Source: Actinomycetaceae bacterium MB13-C1-2 (lineage in GTDB: Bacteria > Actinomycetota > Actinomycetes > Actinomycetales > Actinomycetaceae). From it: DNA of 64,000 nt. Below, piece by piece: positions 15,961 through 26,273 of this stretch. The stretch covers positions 1,798,001 through 1,862,000 of the forward strand of contig CP141731.1 of the NCBI GenBank assembly GCA_035621235.1. The letters run 5' to 3'. Made by a program: the position numbers and the translations under genes. The notes beneath the pieces are model-generated. The model was not told the origin of the DNA. It saw only the letters and a list, made by a program, of their open reading frames with translations, and searched no databases. The stretch's first letter is position 1; the number at the start of each line of letters is the position of its first letter.

Positions 15961-17415
15961 ATGCTACGGAGTCTTGAGTGGGTGGCACAGGCTACAGAAG
16001 GAAGTTTGGTCCTCACCCCGAATGAGCGGATGGAAGAGCCTGAACAGTCGGTCGATCTGTCACTCGTGGTTACGGACTCGCGCGAAGTGTCTGTGGGGAG
16101 CACATATGTTGCTCGAATCGGCGAGAACTCCGACGGACACGACTTCGCTAGATCTGCAGTAGAGCGTGGGGCGTCTCTACTTATCGTAGAGCGCGAGCTA
16201 CCCGAGATACCGGTTGCTCAGATAGTGGTCGACGAAGCTACCTTCGCTCTCGGTAGGCTCGCCAAGGCACACTTAGCTGATCTGCGTCGTAGCGCAGACA
16301 TCAAGGTTATTGGCATCACAGGTTCGGCGGGAAAGACGACCACCAAGGACCTGCTCGGGAGGGTTCTCTCTGGATTTGGGCCGAGTGTGTGGCCTAAGCT
16401 CTCGTTCAATAACGAGGTCGGTTGTCCCATGACCATTCTTCAGGCTAATGAGGCGACTCGTTACCTGGTACTAGAAATGGGTGCGTCTGCCAGGGGAGAG
16501 TTGCGGTACCTGACGAATATCGCTCCTCTTGATATCGGGGTTGTCCTTATGGTGGGACGCGCCCACCTGGGAGGCTTTGGAGGGGTGCAGGGCCTCGCCG
16601 AAGCAAAGGCGGAACTGGTAGAGGGAATCCTTCCCTCGGGCACGGCTGTTTTGAACCTAGATGATGACCGAGTGGTCCCGATGAGTAGCGTTGCCCCGGG
16701 TCACATATGTTGGTTTTCTGCCAAAGGTATCGCGCGGGCCGATGTGCGGGCAGAGAATATCGAGTTCGATGAAGCCGGACGTGCCAGCTTCGATGTTTCT
16801 ACCGATTCGTTTACCTCTCGCTTGCAGCTCGGCTTAGTCGGGAGACACCAGGTGAGTAACGCACTAGCGGCCATTTCGGCCGCTCATGTTCTCGAGTTGG
16901 GCCTCGACAGGGTCACCTCGTTGATTAGCGGTCTTGAGGCTGGTTCTCCACATCGAATGGATGTTCGCGCTCTCGATATTCCACTTGAGGGGCAGAACTG
17001 TTCGGTCCGCCTAATTGACGACTCCTATAACGCGAACCCCGATTCGATGAAGGCCGCCTTCCAAACGGCTCGTCAGCTCGCGGGTAATGGGCGACTGTTT
17101 ATGGTCCTTGGAGAGATGCTGGAGCTCGGCTCAGATAGCGACGAGATTCACCGGGAGGTGGGGGAGGCGGCGTTATCTGTATCTCCCGCCGGGCTGGTAC
17201 TTATCGGGCCTGCAAAAGCCTATGTTCCCGACGCGACCCCCGGAGTCCTTGTGATGCGGGCTGAAGACTCAGACCAGGCGGCAGATCTGCTCCGGAGAAG
17301 ACTTCGATCAGGAGATACTATCCTTGTCAAAGGTTCGAATGGTTCGCGGTCCTGGAAAGTTGCAGACGAACTGGTCCAAATGAATGAGTTCTCCTCGAAA
17401 GCAGAGATGGCATGA
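15961..17415 (+). CDS. murF: UDP-MurNAc-tripeptide--D-Ala-D-Ala ligase
   Basis: Adds D-Ala-D-Ala to the UDP-MurNAc tripeptide. 484 residues. Seen: ATP loop GITGSAGKTTTKD, the MurF-specific SFNNEVGCPMTIL, LVLEMGASARGE, and DDSYNANPDSMKAA which separates MurF from MurE. ATG 15961 follows GGGAG with short spacing and gives the typical MurF start (MLRSLEWVAQATEG); a GTG at 15898 would add 21 residues without a ribosome site. It overlaps mraY by ATGA. Confidence 0.93.
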   Translation: MLRSLEWVAQATEGSLVLTPNERMEEPEQSVDLSLVVTDSREVSVGSTYVARIGENSDGHDFARSAVERGASLLIVERELPEIPVAQIVVDEATFALGRLAKAHLADLRRSADIKVIGITGSAGKTTTKDLLGRVLSGFGPSVWPKLSFNNEVGCPMTILQANEATRYLVLEMGASARGELRYLTNIAPLDIGVVLMVGRAHLGGFGGVQGLAEAKAELVEGILPSGTAVLNLDDDRVVPMSSVAPGHICWFSAKGIARADVRAENIEFDEAGRASFDVSTDSFTSRLQLGLVGRHQVSNALAAISAAHVLELGLDRVTSLISGLEAGSPHRMDVRALDIPLEGQNCSVRLIDDSYNANPDSMKAAFQTARQLAGNGRLFMVLGEMLELGSDSDEIHREVGEAALSVSPAGLVLIGPAKAYVPDATPGVLVMRAEDSDQAADLLRRRLRSGDTILVKGSNGSRSWKVADELVQMNEFSSKAEMA

Positions 17416-18497
17416 TCGGCGTAATCGGTGCGTTTACCATCGCTCTTGTTGTAAGCATTGTGGGAACTCCGATTCTCATCAAATACTTGGTCCAACACGA
17501 GTATGGACAGTTCATCAGGCAGGACGGACCAACCACGCACCATGTCAAACGTGGGACTCCGACCATGGGCGGTCTGGTAATCATCCTTGCCATTGTTGTC
17601 GGGGTGTTCGTGGGATCCGCGATCAACGGGAGCTGGCCCAGGTATTCGGCATGGCTCCTGATCCTGCTGCTGGTGGGCCTAGGTTTCATTGGATTCCTAG
17701 ACGACTTCATCAAAATCAGTAAGCACCGTAGCCTTGGCCTTCACCCCTGGGCCAAGATAGTGGGTCAGATCGCAGTTGGAACGGCCTTTGCAATTCTTGC
17801 GCTGGTGAATCCAAACCCCGATGGTCTTACACCCGGTTCAATGTGGATCTCGTTCACAAACACCCTGTCGATCAACCTGACATTTGCTGGCATCGCCCTG
17901 GGGGTCATTCTCTTCGTACTGTGGGTGAACTTCCTGGTTGCGGCGTGGTCAAATGCCGTCAACCTAACGGACGGTCTGGACGGGTTGGCAACGGGAGCTT
18001 CGATCGCTGCCTTTTCTGGATATACGCTCATCGCCTTTTGGCAGTTTAGTCAGTCGTGCGTGCGGGTCTCTGAACCGTATGTCGGCTGCTATGCCACACG
18101 TGACCCGTTGGCAATAGCAATCGTCTGTGCTTCGGTTGTGGGGGCGCTAATCGGTTTCCTCTGGTGGAACACCTCACCGGCTCAGATCTTCATGGGCGAT
18201 ACGGGAGCTCTGGCTCTGGGAGGCGTCTTTGCCGGCGTCTCGATTCTGACCCACACCGAGTTCATCGCCATTCTGATCGGCGGCCTTTACTTCGTAATCT
18301 TGATGTCTGACGTGATCCAGATCGGGTCCTTCAAACTGCGAGGCAAACGGGTTTTCCGCATGGCACCCCTGCACCACCACTTCGAGTTGAAGGGGTGGAA
18401 GGAAGTAACCATCGTTACTCGATTCTGGATTGTCGCCGCGCTGCTCGTCTTCGCAGGCGTCGGAGTTTTCTACCTTGAGTGGGTTGCGGCGCTCTGA
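17412..18497 (+). CDS. mraY: Phospho-MurNAc-pentapeptide transferase
   Basis: Integral membrane enzyme making lipid I from UDP-MurNAc-pentapeptide and undecaprenyl phosphate. 361 residues with about ten membrane segments. Seen: conserved GPTTHHVKRGTPTMGG early, GFLDDFIK (metal-binding Asp pair), NAVNLTDGLDGLA, GDTGALALGG, and the C-terminal histidine motif PLHHHFE. Overlaps murF at the start (ATGA) and murD at the end (TGATG). Confidence 0.96.
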   Translation: MIGVIGAFTIALVVSIVGTPILIKYLVQHEYGQFIRQDGPTTHHVKRGTPTMGGLVIILAIVVGVFVGSAINGSWPRYSAWLLILLLVGLGFIGFLDDFIKISKHRSLGLHPWAKIVGQIAVGTAFAILALVNPNPDGLTPGSMWISFTNTLSINLTFAGIALGVILFVLWVNFLVAAWSNAVNLTDGLDGLATGASIAAFSGYTLIAFWQFSQSCVRVSEPYVGCYATRDPLAIAIVCASVVGALIGFLWWNTSPAQIFMGDTGALALGGVFAGVSILTHTEFIAILIGGLYFVILMSDVIQIGSFKLRGKRVFRMAPLHHHFELKGWKEVTIVTRFWIVAALLVFAGVGVFYLEWVAAL

Positions 18498-19951
18498 TGA
18501 TCTCTGCGAGTTCCGCGTCCTCACGTCGGCGCGCTGCAGTCCTGGGTGCCGGAATCTCCGGCCTGGCCTCCGCTGAACTATTGCGGACCCACGGTTTTGA
18601 AGTTGCCGTCTTTTCGCAGGCACCCCTAGAAACTGGTTACGAGGTCGTCGTTGATGAGAGTGCCGACTCTTTGGCAAAAAAGGTCACGGATTACGCCCCT
18701 GAACTTGTCGTCGCATCACCGGGAATCCCTGAGCACTCACCGCTGATCCAAGCTCCTCTTTCAGCGGGCATACGGGTCATCGGAGAGGTACAGCTCGCCT
18801 GGGATCTGAGTCATACCTGCGAGGGAGAGCAGGTTGCACCGAAATGGCTCTGCGTCACCGGTACTAATGGGAAGACGACCACGGTCGGGATGACGGCCGC
18901 GATTCTGGCTGCCGCCGGGTATCGGGCTCCAGAAGTGGGGAATATCGGCTATCCAATTACGCGGGCGATTCAGGAACCCGCCGATGTCTTGGTGGTTGAA
19001 CTATCGTCCTTTCAGTTGGCGACTTCCCCGGATTTGGAGCCGAGCGCCGCCATCTGCCTGAATATTGACAGTGACCATATCGACTGGCATGGAGACAGGA
19101 AGAGCTACGCGGCGGCCAAGTCGCGAGTCTACGACCATGTCGACCGGGCCAGAATCTTCTTTGATGATGAACCAGAGACCGAAGAGATGGCTCAAAACGG
19201 CACTGACTCAGAGGGGTCAAGGCTGGTATCACTGAAATTTGGTTCCGCCGTAAAGGGTGCTGTCGGGGTCAAGGATGGGGCAGTGATTGATTGCGCGTTC
19301 ACCGATGATGGCCGCGCCGAGGTGCTGTTCTATTTGGCTGACGTGCCGCTGCTGGCCAGCGCTGATCTTTCAAACCCAGCGAGTGATCCGCTGGTTCGGG
19401 ACGCGCTTGCCGCAGCCGCCCTCGCACGATCCTTTGGGGTGTCGTCGAAGGACGTCCTAAAAGGACTGTCCGACTTTGTACCTCAGGGCCACCGGCGCGC
19501 GCCGGTCCCGACCTCTGACGGCGTTCGCTGGGTCGATGATTCTAAGGCCACGAACGTGCATGCCGCACTGGCCGCCGCCCGTAGCGTAGAACCTGGAACA
19601 CTAATCTGGATTGTCGGGGGCGATGCGAAGGGACAGGATCTTTCGCCCGTCTTTGAATTCGCTGCGAAACAGGCCAAAGCTTTGGTTCTGGTCGGAGCGG
19701 ATCCGGAGCCGCTCATTGCACTCCGGGACACGTACGCTCCTAAGACTGCGATGACGGTCGCGGGGAGCGGCCCGGATGGGGCGTCAGTGTTGCGCAGCGC
19801 CGTGCGCGCCTGCGCAGAAATAGCTGTGCCCGGCGATACGGTATTGCTAGCCCCCGGCTGTGCCTCTTGGGACCAGTTCAACAGCTACGGTGAACGGGGT
19901 GATGCCTTTGCGGAGGCGATCAGAGAGCTTGAGGTAGCGGAGGGGTCTTAG
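18497..19951 (+). CDS. murD: UDP-MurNAc-L-alanine--D-glutamate ligase
   Basis: Adds D-Glu to UDP-MurNAc-L-Ala. 484 residues. Seen: N-terminal Rossmann-like AAVLGAGISGLASAELL, SPGIPEHSPLI, ATP loop VTGTNGKTTTVGM, VVELSSFQL, VPQGHRRAPV and VDDSKATNVHAALAA, all MurD signatures. ATG 18497 overlaps the mraY stop, so translation is probably coupled; no strong ribosome site is seen. Confidence 0.95.
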   Translation: MISASSASSRRRAAVLGAGISGLASAELLRTHGFEVAVFSQAPLETGYEVVVDESADSLAKKVTDYAPELVVASPGIPEHSPLIQAPLSAGIRVIGEVQLAWDLSHTCEGEQVAPKWLCVTGTNGKTTTVGMTAAILAAAGYRAPEVGNIGYPITRAIQEPADVLVVELSSFQLATSPDLEPSAAICLNIDSDHIDWHGDRKSYAAAKSRVYDHVDRARIFFDDEPETEEMAQNGTDSEGSRLVSLKFGSAVKGAVGVKDGAVIDCAFTDDGRAEVLFYLADVPLLASADLSNPASDPLVRDALAAAALARSFGVSSKDVLKGLSDFVPQGHRRAPVPTSDGVRWVDDSKATNVHAALAAARSVEPGTLIWIVGGDAKGQDLSPVFEFAAKQAKALVLVGADPEPLIALRDTYAPKTAMTVAGSGPDGASVLRSAVRACAEIAVPGDTVLLAPGCASWDQFNSYGERGDAFAEAIRELEVAEGS

Positions 19952-19953
19952 GA

Positions 19954-21189
19954 ATGCCTGAGCAGACGTCGCAATCCTCTCGAAAAACCCCGCGGGCAGC
20001 AGGCAAGCGGTTTCGGTTGCCCAAACTGCAGTTCGGATCAAGTGACTCGGGTCCGGCGCTTACGGCGGTACAAACCTTCTACTTCATTTTGGTCCCTGCT
20101 TTGCTACTTGGCGTGTTCGGCCTGATGATGGGCTTTTCGGCCACTTCTGTCACTAATATTGCGGAGGGAGTAAACCCGTACAAGAGTTTCCTGCGGACCC
20201 TCCTGATAGCGTGCGTTGCCCTGGTTCTTGGGGCAGTAGCGACATTCGTTCCGCCGAAGTGGTGGGAGCGATGGTCCTTCTGGATATTTCTGGCCGCGCT
20301 GGCCCTTCAGCTGATGCTCATCCCCTTTGGCGTTTCGAGGGGCGGTAACACCAACTGGATTGAGATTCCCGGCACCGGCGGTCAGACGATTCAGCCATCA
20401 GAGTTCCTGAAGTTGGCGACCGCCCTGGTGCTCGCAAAGGTACTGTCAGGAAAATTCCTCGACGTGAACGACTGGCGCGCAGTCCTGGTCTGGGCCGGAA
20501 TCCCCTCTCTCGCCGCCATGGCCGCAGTGATGGTCGGTGCGGACATGGGCACCATGCTGATCTTTGTCGCGATCGTTGTTGGTGCCCTTTGGATGGCAGG
20601 AATTCCGGGCAGATGGTTGGGTTACCTCGGGGTGCTAGGAGTGGGGGCTCTGGTTTTCCTGGTCTCGATAAGCCCATCCAGAATCAGGCGAGTCATTGAG
20701 TTTCTTCCCGGCTACGGGACCCCGCCATCAACTTCGGCTCCGACACAGACCGACCACGGACTATGGGCCCTGGGTTCGGGAGGATTAACCGGACTTGGTG
20801 CAGGCGCCTCGCGAGAGAAGTGGAACTATCTTCAAGAGGCACATACGGACTTCATCTTCGCGATTATCGGTGAGGAGTTCGGATTGCTTGGCTCGCTCGT
20901 AGTCTTGGCAATCTTTGGAGCCTTGATCTTTGGAATATTCCAGCTTTCGGCCAACACGACATCGGGGTTCATTCGCGTTGCATCTGGCGCAATAGGGGTT
21001 TGGCTTGCGGTCCAGGCATTGATCAATGTCGGTACGGTGATCGGGCTGGTTCCCGTGATCGGAGTTCCGTTCCCCCTGGTGTCCTACGGCGGCTCTTCTT
21101 TCTTATTTACTGCAACATCGGTTGGAGTGCTGCTGTCTTTTGCTAGATATGACATGGCAGTCGCTTCAGGGAACAGGGAGGCTGAATGA
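19954..21189 (+). CDS. ftsW: Septal lipid II polymerase FtsW
   Basis: SEDS-family glycosyltransferase acting with FtsI at the septum. 411 residues; a cytoplasmic N-terminal tail of about 45 polar residues then about ten membrane segments. Seen: SRGGNTNWIEIP, QPSEFLKLATAL (SEDS signature), the large extracellular loop with the catalytic-region Asp (GADMGTMLIF precedes it), HTDFIFAIIGEEFGLLG, and GVPFPLVSYGGSS near the C terminus. Two bases separate it from murD; it overlaps murG by ATGA. FtsW rather than RodA is inferred from dcw position. Confidence 0.94.
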   Translation: MPEQTSQSSRKTPRAAGKRFRLPKLQFGSSDSGPALTAVQTFYFILVPALLLGVFGLMMGFSATSVTNIAEGVNPYKSFLRTLLIACVALVLGAVATFVPPKWWERWSFWIFLAALALQLMLIPFGVSRGGNTNWIEIPGTGGQTIQPSEFLKLATALVLAKVLSGKFLDVNDWRAVLVWAGIPSLAAMAAVMVGADMGTMLIFVAIVVGALWMAGIPGRWLGYLGVLGVGALVFLVSISPSRIRRVIEFLPGYGTPPSTSAPTQTDHGLWALGSGGLTGLGAGASREKWNYLQEAHTDFIFAIIGEEFGLLGSLVVLAIFGALIFGIFQLSANTTSGFIRVASGAIGVWLAVQALINVGTVIGLVPVIGVPFPLVSYGGSSFLFTATSVGVLLSFARYDMAVASGNREAE

Positions 21190-22301
21190 TGCCGTTACGT
21201 GTTGTGCTCGCCGGTGGTGGAACGGCCGGACACGTAAACCCATTACTGGCAACGGCACACGTCCTTAGGGAGCGTGGCCACGGCGTAGTGGTCTTGGGCA
21301 CCGAGGAGGGACTTGAGTCGGATCTGGTGCCTTCGCAGGGCTTCAGGCTCGCGGTGATTCCAAAGGTACCGATGCCAAGGCGTCCATCGCTTCAGATGTT
21401 CTCAGTTCCCGGCAGGCTACATGAAGCGGTCACCCGCTGTATGAAGGTTATTGACGATGCAGATGTCGTGGTTGGTTACGGGGGGTATGTTTCTGCCCCG
21501 GCATACATCGCGGCGAGGAAGCTTGGCGTTCCAGTAGTGATTCACGAACAGAACGTCAGGGCTGGCTGGGCAAACAAGATGGGCGCACGATTCGCCGCTG
21601 CAGTCGCACTTACGTTTCCCAGCACGACACTGCGGGCGAAAAGCGGTAGAACCGAGGTGACCGGGATGCCACTGCGGACCGAAATCATGGAACTGGCGCG
21701 GGTCAGGCAGACCGATGCGGGAACCCGCACCGCCCGACAGGAAGCGGCGCGTTACTTCGGCATGGATCCGGATCTTCCGACCCTGCTGGTGACCGGCGGC
21801 TCCCTCGGGGCGTTGAGGCTGAACAACGCAGTCATTGAGGTAGCTCCCGACCTCCCTCCTGATATCCAAATCCTCCACGTAACGGGCAAGGGAAAGATGG
21901 CTGCGGTCGAGAAGGCTAGTTCGGACCCTGCGGTGAGCGTGCCGTGGTTCGTCCACGAGTACATCACCGAGATGGATCAGGCAATGGCCTGTGCCGACCT
22001 GGTTGTCTGCCGCTCCGGTGCGGGGACCGTCTCGGAGTTGACCGCCATCGGAATGCCAGCCCTCTACGTACCATTCCCAATAGGCAACGGAGAACAGGCG
22101 CTCAATGCCGCAGATCAGGTCAGGGCTGGAGGCGCACTGCTGGTGTACGATCAGGACTTTGGAGGCGCAACGCTCAAGGAGACTGTGTTGCCGTTGCTCC
22201 GGAACCCAGACCGACTTATGGCGATGGGGAAGGCGTCACGCTCGGTGTCCCCGGGTGATGGTGGCGAGAACCTAGTCAAGATGATTGAGATGGCAGCATG
22301 A
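21186..22301 (+). CDS. murG: UDP-GlcNAc transferase to lipid I (lipid II synthase)
   Basis: Membrane-associated GT28 glycosyltransferase that makes lipid II. 371 residues. Seen: VVLAGGGTAGHVNPLLA (first glycine loop), VVGYGGYVSAP, VVIHEQNVRAG, VTGGSLGALRLNNAV (second glycine loop), VVCRSGAGTVSELTAIGMP and FPIGNGEQALNA. Starts at tandem ATGs 21186/21189; the first overlaps the ftsW stop. It overlaps murC by 4 bases. Confidence 0.96.
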   Translation: MMPLRVVLAGGGTAGHVNPLLATAHVLRERGHGVVVLGTEEGLESDLVPSQGFRLAVIPKVPMPRRPSLQMFSVPGRLHEAVTRCMKVIDDADVVVGYGGYVSAPAYIAARKLGVPVVIHEQNVRAGWANKMGARFAAAVALTFPSTTLRAKSGRTEVTGMPLRTEIMELARVRQTDAGTRTARQEAARYFGMDPDLPTLLVTGGSLGALRLNNAVIEVAPDLPPDIQILHVTGKGKMAAVEKASSDPAVSVPWFVHEYITEMDQAMACADLVVCRSGAGTVSELTAIGMPALYVPFPIGNGEQALNAADQVRAGGALLVYDQDFGGATLKETVLPLLRNPDRLMAMGKASRSVSPGDGGENLVKMIEMAA

Positions 22302-23749
22302 ATGACTCAAACGGACCCCGGACCGAACAGCAACAGGTGGGTCTTGATCCCTCGTACCACATGATCGGGATCGGCGGTCATGGAATGTCCGTTGTCGCAG
22401 AGCTACTTCAGGTGCAAGGGGCCCGGGTCAGCGGATCCGACCGCGACGACTCTGAGACGTTGCACCTACTCCAGGGAATGGGAATCGACGCCTACACACC
22501 GCACGGGGCTAAGGAATTCGACGTTGACGCAACGGTGGTTCTCTCATCAGCGATCAAACCTGGCAACGTTGAACTGATAGCAGCCAGGGAGCGGGGACAG
22601 AAAATCATCCACCGCTCGCAGGCGCTGGCGCTCGCGGCGCGCGATCAATCGTTTGTGGCGGTGGCGGGAACCCACGGTAAGACAACCAGTTCAGCAATGA
22701 TTGCTGTCGCCCTGCTTGAGGCGGGAATGGATCCCTCCTTCGCGATTGGATCGTCGATTGACGGCGTTGGTACCGGTGCGAGAAGCGGTACTGAGGTTTT
22801 TATTGCGGAGGCAGACGAGTCCGACCGATCCTTCCTTAACTACAGCCCGCAGATAGAACTGATCACCAATATCGAGCCGGACCATCTTGACAGTTTTGGT
22901 ACGGCGGAAGCCTTTTATGACATCTTCCGACAGTTCGCGGATCGCATCGTCTCCGGGGGGTCACTTGTGTGCTGCGCCGAGGACCGGGGGAGCGTGGAAC
23001 TGGCACTAAAGATGCGAGCCAGGGAAGACATTACGATCCTTACGTATGGCCGCCCCGAGTGCTCGCTCGTTGAACCCGACGTGAGCATTCTTAATGCTGA
23101 GGTGGGGACCGAGGGAACTGTCGCGACCCTCCGCTACCGGGAAGTCGATACCTCTCTTGAACTGGTAGCAACTGGAGAACATAACCTGGTGAATGCCGCA
23201 GGTGCTTGGGCATGCTGTCTGAGTCTGGGCGTCGCCCCGGAAGTCGCTGCAAAGGGACTGGCCGCCTTCAGAGGGACAGAGCGACGTTTCGAGGTTTGCG
23301 GGGTGGATCAAGGACGCACTCTGATAGACGATTTCGCGCACCACCCAACCGAGGTCGCCACGGCCCTTCGCCAGGCGAGGTTGGTTGCAGGAGACAACAA
23401 CGTGATCGTCGTTTTTCAGCCGCATCTATATTCGCGAACCAAGTTTTTCAAACAGGAGTTTGCGGATGCTTTGGCAATTGCTGACACGGCCGTGGTCGCT
23501 GACATAGACGGAGCCAGAGAAGACGCATCTCAGGGTGTTGGAATCACCTCAGACCTGATAGTTGACCTGGCTCCAGATGGAGCAAATCTGATTCTGGGCG
23601 GACCGGCCGTGAACGCGGCTCGAACGGGAGCGGATCTGACCGGCGCGGGCGATCTTTGCATTCTGATGGGTTGCGGCAACATCTATTTGCAGGAGCCGAC
23701 GGTGCTTAAGCGCTGGGCCGAAACTCCGCTTGACACCGATGACAAGTAA
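22298..23749 (+). CDS. murC: UDP-N-acetylmuramate--L-alanine ligase
   Basis: First amino-acid addition to UDP-MurNAc. 483 residues. Seen: MIGIGGHGMSVVAELL at the N terminus, SSAIKPGNVEL, ATP loop VAGTHGKTTSSAM, EADESDRSFL, IEPDHLDSFG, and FQPHLYSRTKFF towards the C terminus, all typical of MurC. ATG 22298 overlaps the murG stop. An 18-base gap leads to ftsQ. Confidence 0.95.
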   Translation: MNDSNGPRTEQQQVGLDPSYHMIGIGGHGMSVVAELLQVQGARVSGSDRDDSETLHLLQGMGIDAYTPHGAKEFDVDATVVLSSAIKPGNVELIAARERGQKIIHRSQALALAARDQSFVAVAGTHGKTTSSAMIAVALLEAGMDPSFAIGSSIDGVGTGARSGTEVFIAEADESDRSFLNYSPQIELITNIEPDHLDSFGTAEAFYDIFRQFADRIVSGGSLVCCAEDRGSVELALKMRAREDITILTYGRPECSLVEPDVSILNAEVGTEGTVATLRYREVDTSLELVATGEHNLVNAAGAWACCLSLGVAPEVAAKGLAAFRGTERRFEVCGVDQGRTLIDDFAHHPTEVATALRQARLVAGDNNVIVVFQPHLYSRTKFFKQEFADALAIADTAVVADIDGAREDASQGVGITSDLIVDLAPDGANLILGGPAVNAARTGADLTGAGDLCILMGCGNIYLQEPTVLKRWAETPLDTDDK

Positions 23750-23767
23750 ACACGGCGGCTACGGTCT

Positions 23768-24562
23768 GTGAGCAGTAAACAACCGCTGATTCCTCCCACA
23801 CGAGGCGGTTCGGGAGGCTCGGTTTCCAGCATTGATGAGCGTCGCGCGGAGAAGAAGCGTGCTGGAAGGCGGCTTTGGCTAGTCCGCGGGGCCATCGCCG
23901 GAGGGGTGGTTGCCCTCATAGCTCTTATTGGTTGGCTACTCCTCGGCTCACCGGCGTTCGCCCTTAGGGCAGACTCGGTCGAGGTTACCGGGGCGGATAC
24001 CGCCTACTCGCCGGATTCCACTCTCGAAACCATCGCCTCATCGACCGATGTGTATGAGGGAACACCACTACTTCGTGTTCCCCTGGACACGCTTGAGTCT
24101 GAGATTATGAAGAACCCAAACGTTGACCAAGTGACGGTCTCTCGCGCGTGGCCCAGGGGACTGTCAGTTGAGGTCATCCCAAGAGTCCCATCAATGATGC
24201 AGAGACTTGAGGAAGGATTCGACCTGCTTGGACCTGACGGTGTTTCGCTCGGGCAGGTTACCGATCCCTACCCGGGTGTTCCGACGGTGGTGCTTTCGGG
24301 GTATGGAACCGATGGAGTTACTCGGGAGGCTGTCGAGGCCGCCGAGGTCTGGGGATCTCTTTCCCAGGGTCTGCGAGACCAAGTTTCCGTCATCAACGTG
24401 AATGGAGCAGACATCACGATGCAGACTACCGGTGGTGCTGAGATCCTTTGGGGCACAACCGATTTGAGCGACGTCAAGAGCCAAGTCCTTGAGGTACTGA
24501 TTGCCGGGCGCGAAGCGAGCATCTATAACGTGATGGATCCGGCCTATCCGTCAACCCGATAG
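23768..24562 (+). CDS. ftsQ: Cell division protein FtsQ
   Basis: Bitopic divisome protein linking the cytoplasmic ring to FtsL/FtsB. 264 residues. Seen: a charged cytoplasmic tail (SIDERRAEKKRAGRRL), one membrane segment (about 38-60), a POTRA domain (about 66-135, with SVEVTGADTAYSPDS and DQVTVSRAWPRGLSVEV), then the FtsQ-specific region ending close to YNVMDPAYPSTR. GTG start 23768. Last gene of this co-directional run before a 333-base gap. Confidence 0.92.
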   Translation: MSSKQPLIPPTRGGSGGSVSSIDERRAEKKRAGRRLWLVRGAIAGGVVALIALIGWLLLGSPAFALRADSVEVTGADTAYSPDSTLETIASSTDVYEGTPLLRVPLDTLESEIMKNPNVDQVTVSRAWPRGLSVEVIPRVPSMMQRLEEGFDLLGPDGVSLGQVTDPYPGVPTVVLSGYGTDGVTREAVEAAEVWGSLSQGLRDQVSVINVNGADITMQTTGGAEILWGTTDLSDVKSQVLEVLIAGREASIYNVMDPAYPSTR

Positions 24563-24895
24563 AATCCGCAACCGGTCTCTGGTGTTTCGCGTCGTGAATT
24601 CGGTCCCTCTCTCACGTCCGAGTCAGCACCTCACGGCAGTGCCCTTGCTTGACTTGCCCCAGAGAATCCTTTGCGCATCTTGCTTTCGATGTGCCGACTC
24701 GTCGCGCGATCTAGGAAACGAGTCTGCGCGCGGGACACGGGGAGCAGTTTTTGAGGCGGTTATTGCTCTCTGTTGCGACACACCGGACGACCTTCCGGAT
24801 CGCTGACCGAACCCCCAATAACCTCTAGGCGCTAACGTAAACAGAAAATGCAACCTTCAACTTTAGCTTTAGAGTTCTAGCATCCGGGGGTACCA
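24563..24895. other. 333-bp ftsQ-ftsZ intergenic region
   Basis: No convincing gene: a 74-codon frame here has no ribosome site and no recognisable similarity. It holds an inverted repeat GACTCGT/ACGAGTC (24694-24730 region) and an AT-richer stretch just upstream of ftsZ (about 24835-24885, AACTTTAGCTTTAGAGTT) where ftsZ promoters are likely. FtsZ expression probably does not depend only on read-through from ftsQ. Confidence 0.5.
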
Positions 24896-26167
24896 GTGGC
24901 CGCACCACAGAACCATCTAGCCGTCATCAAGGTCGTCGGCGTCGGGGGAGGCGGAGTAAACGCTGTCAACCGCATGATCGAGTCCGGGATGAAGGGCGTC
25001 GAGTTCATTGCGATAAACACCGACGCTCAGGCGCTGTTGATGTCCGATGCTGACACCAAGCTGGATATCGGTCGTGAGATCACCAAGGGTCTCGGTGCGG
25101 GCGCCGATCCTGCTGTCGGTCGTAAAGCAGCAGAGGACCACGTCGAGGAAATTTCTGACGCTATCAGCGGCGCAGATATGGTTTTCGTGACGGCCGGTGA
25201 AGGTGGTGGCACCGGAACTGGTGGAGCTCCCACAGTTGCGCGTATTGCCCGCGAAGGCGGCGCGCTGACCGTTGGTGTTGTCACGCGCCCGTTCGCGTTT
25301 GAAGGAAGCCGTCGCTCTCAACAGGCTGAGGCGGGGATTGCTGCCCTTCGCGATGAGGTTGACACGCTCATAATCATCCCGAATGAACGTCTGCTTGAGG
25401 TTTCAGATCAGACACTGTCCATCCTCGATGCGTTCATGGCAGCCGATCAGGTCCTCTACTCTGGCGTTCAAGGAATCACTGAGCTGATTACTATTCCAGG
25501 CCTGATTAACGTTGACTTTAACGATGTCAAGTCGGTTATGAAGGACGCCGGATCAGCGCTGATGGGGATGGGTAATGCTTCCGGGGAAGATCGCGCTCTG
25601 CGAGCGGTTGAGGAAGCGATTTCTTCGCCGCTTCTTGAGGCTTCAATCGATGGTGCCCACGGAGTTCTAATCTTTTTCCAGGGTGGTCCTGACATGGGAA
25701 TCCACGAGATTGACCACGCAGCTACACTGGTTCGTGAGGCCGCGCACCCCGAGGCGAACGTGATAGTCGGCGCCGTGATCGATGACGCACTGGGTGATGA
25801 ACTTCGAGTGACGGTGATTGGTGCCGGATTTGATGTTGTTACGCCGCAGCCCGCCAGTCAACCTCGTGCAGGGCAGACGAAGACTGAGTCCGTCGACCAA
25901 CCGAGGGTGCAGGCGCCGGTTGCCGCTCCGCCGGCCGAACTGCCGACCGAAGGCGACTGGATGAGCGCATCAAGGACTCCTCGTACGGCGCCTCTTCATC
26001 GGGCCGAACCGGAGGTTCCGACGCGAACCGGAGCGGTTCGGATGATTGATCTAGACGAGGCTGAGCAGTCGGTATCCAAGGGCGAGTCGGAACCCGGGTT
26101 CGTGGTACCAAGGATTTTCGAGGACGACTCACAGTCAGATTTGGACATTCCAGACTTCTTGCGCTGA
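24896..26167 (+). CDS. ftsZ: Cell division GTPase FtsZ
   Basis: Tubulin-like GTPase that forms the division ring. 423 residues. Seen: [15 protein letters not shown] near the start, tubulin signature [15 protein letters not shown]-contact [14 protein letters not shown]7-loop region [14 protein letters not shown], a variable linker of about 100 residues, and the C-terminal peptide DLDIPDFLR that binds SepF and others. GTG start with GGGGG upstream. Linker and tail are typical of actinobacteria. Confidence 0.98.
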   Translation: MAAPQNHLAVIKVVGVGGGGVNAVNRMIESGMKGVEFIAINTDAQALLMSDADTKLDIGREITKGLGAGADPAVGRKAAEDHVEEISDAISGADMVFVTAGEGGGTGTGGAPTVARIAREGGALTVGVVTRPFAFEGSRRSQQAEAGIAALRDEVDTLIIIPNERLLEVSDQTLSILDAFMAADQVLYSGVQGITELITIPGLINVDFNDVKSVMKDAGSALMGMGNASGEDRALRAVEEAISSPLLEASIDGAHGVLIFFQGGPDMGIHEIDHAATLVREAAHPEANVIVGAVIDDALGDELRVTVIGAGFDVVTPQPASQPRAGQTKTESVDQPRVQAPVAAPPAELPTEGDWMSASRTPRTAPLHRAEPEVPTRTGAVRMIDLDEAEQSVSKGESEPGFVVPRIFEDDSQSDLDIPDFLR

Positions 26168-26273
26168 GCCGCAACATGCCGCCCGGCTTCGCCGGTTCAG
26201 GCACGGGGTTGCACTAACTTTAGAGGCAACGCCGGGAAGACAAGGCGACCAAAAAACACTAGACCAAGGGGAC

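Noticed and set aside
24582-24806. Small gene between ftsQ and ftsZ
   Set aside because: No ribosome binding site and no recognisable domain or membrane pattern; treated as intergenic.
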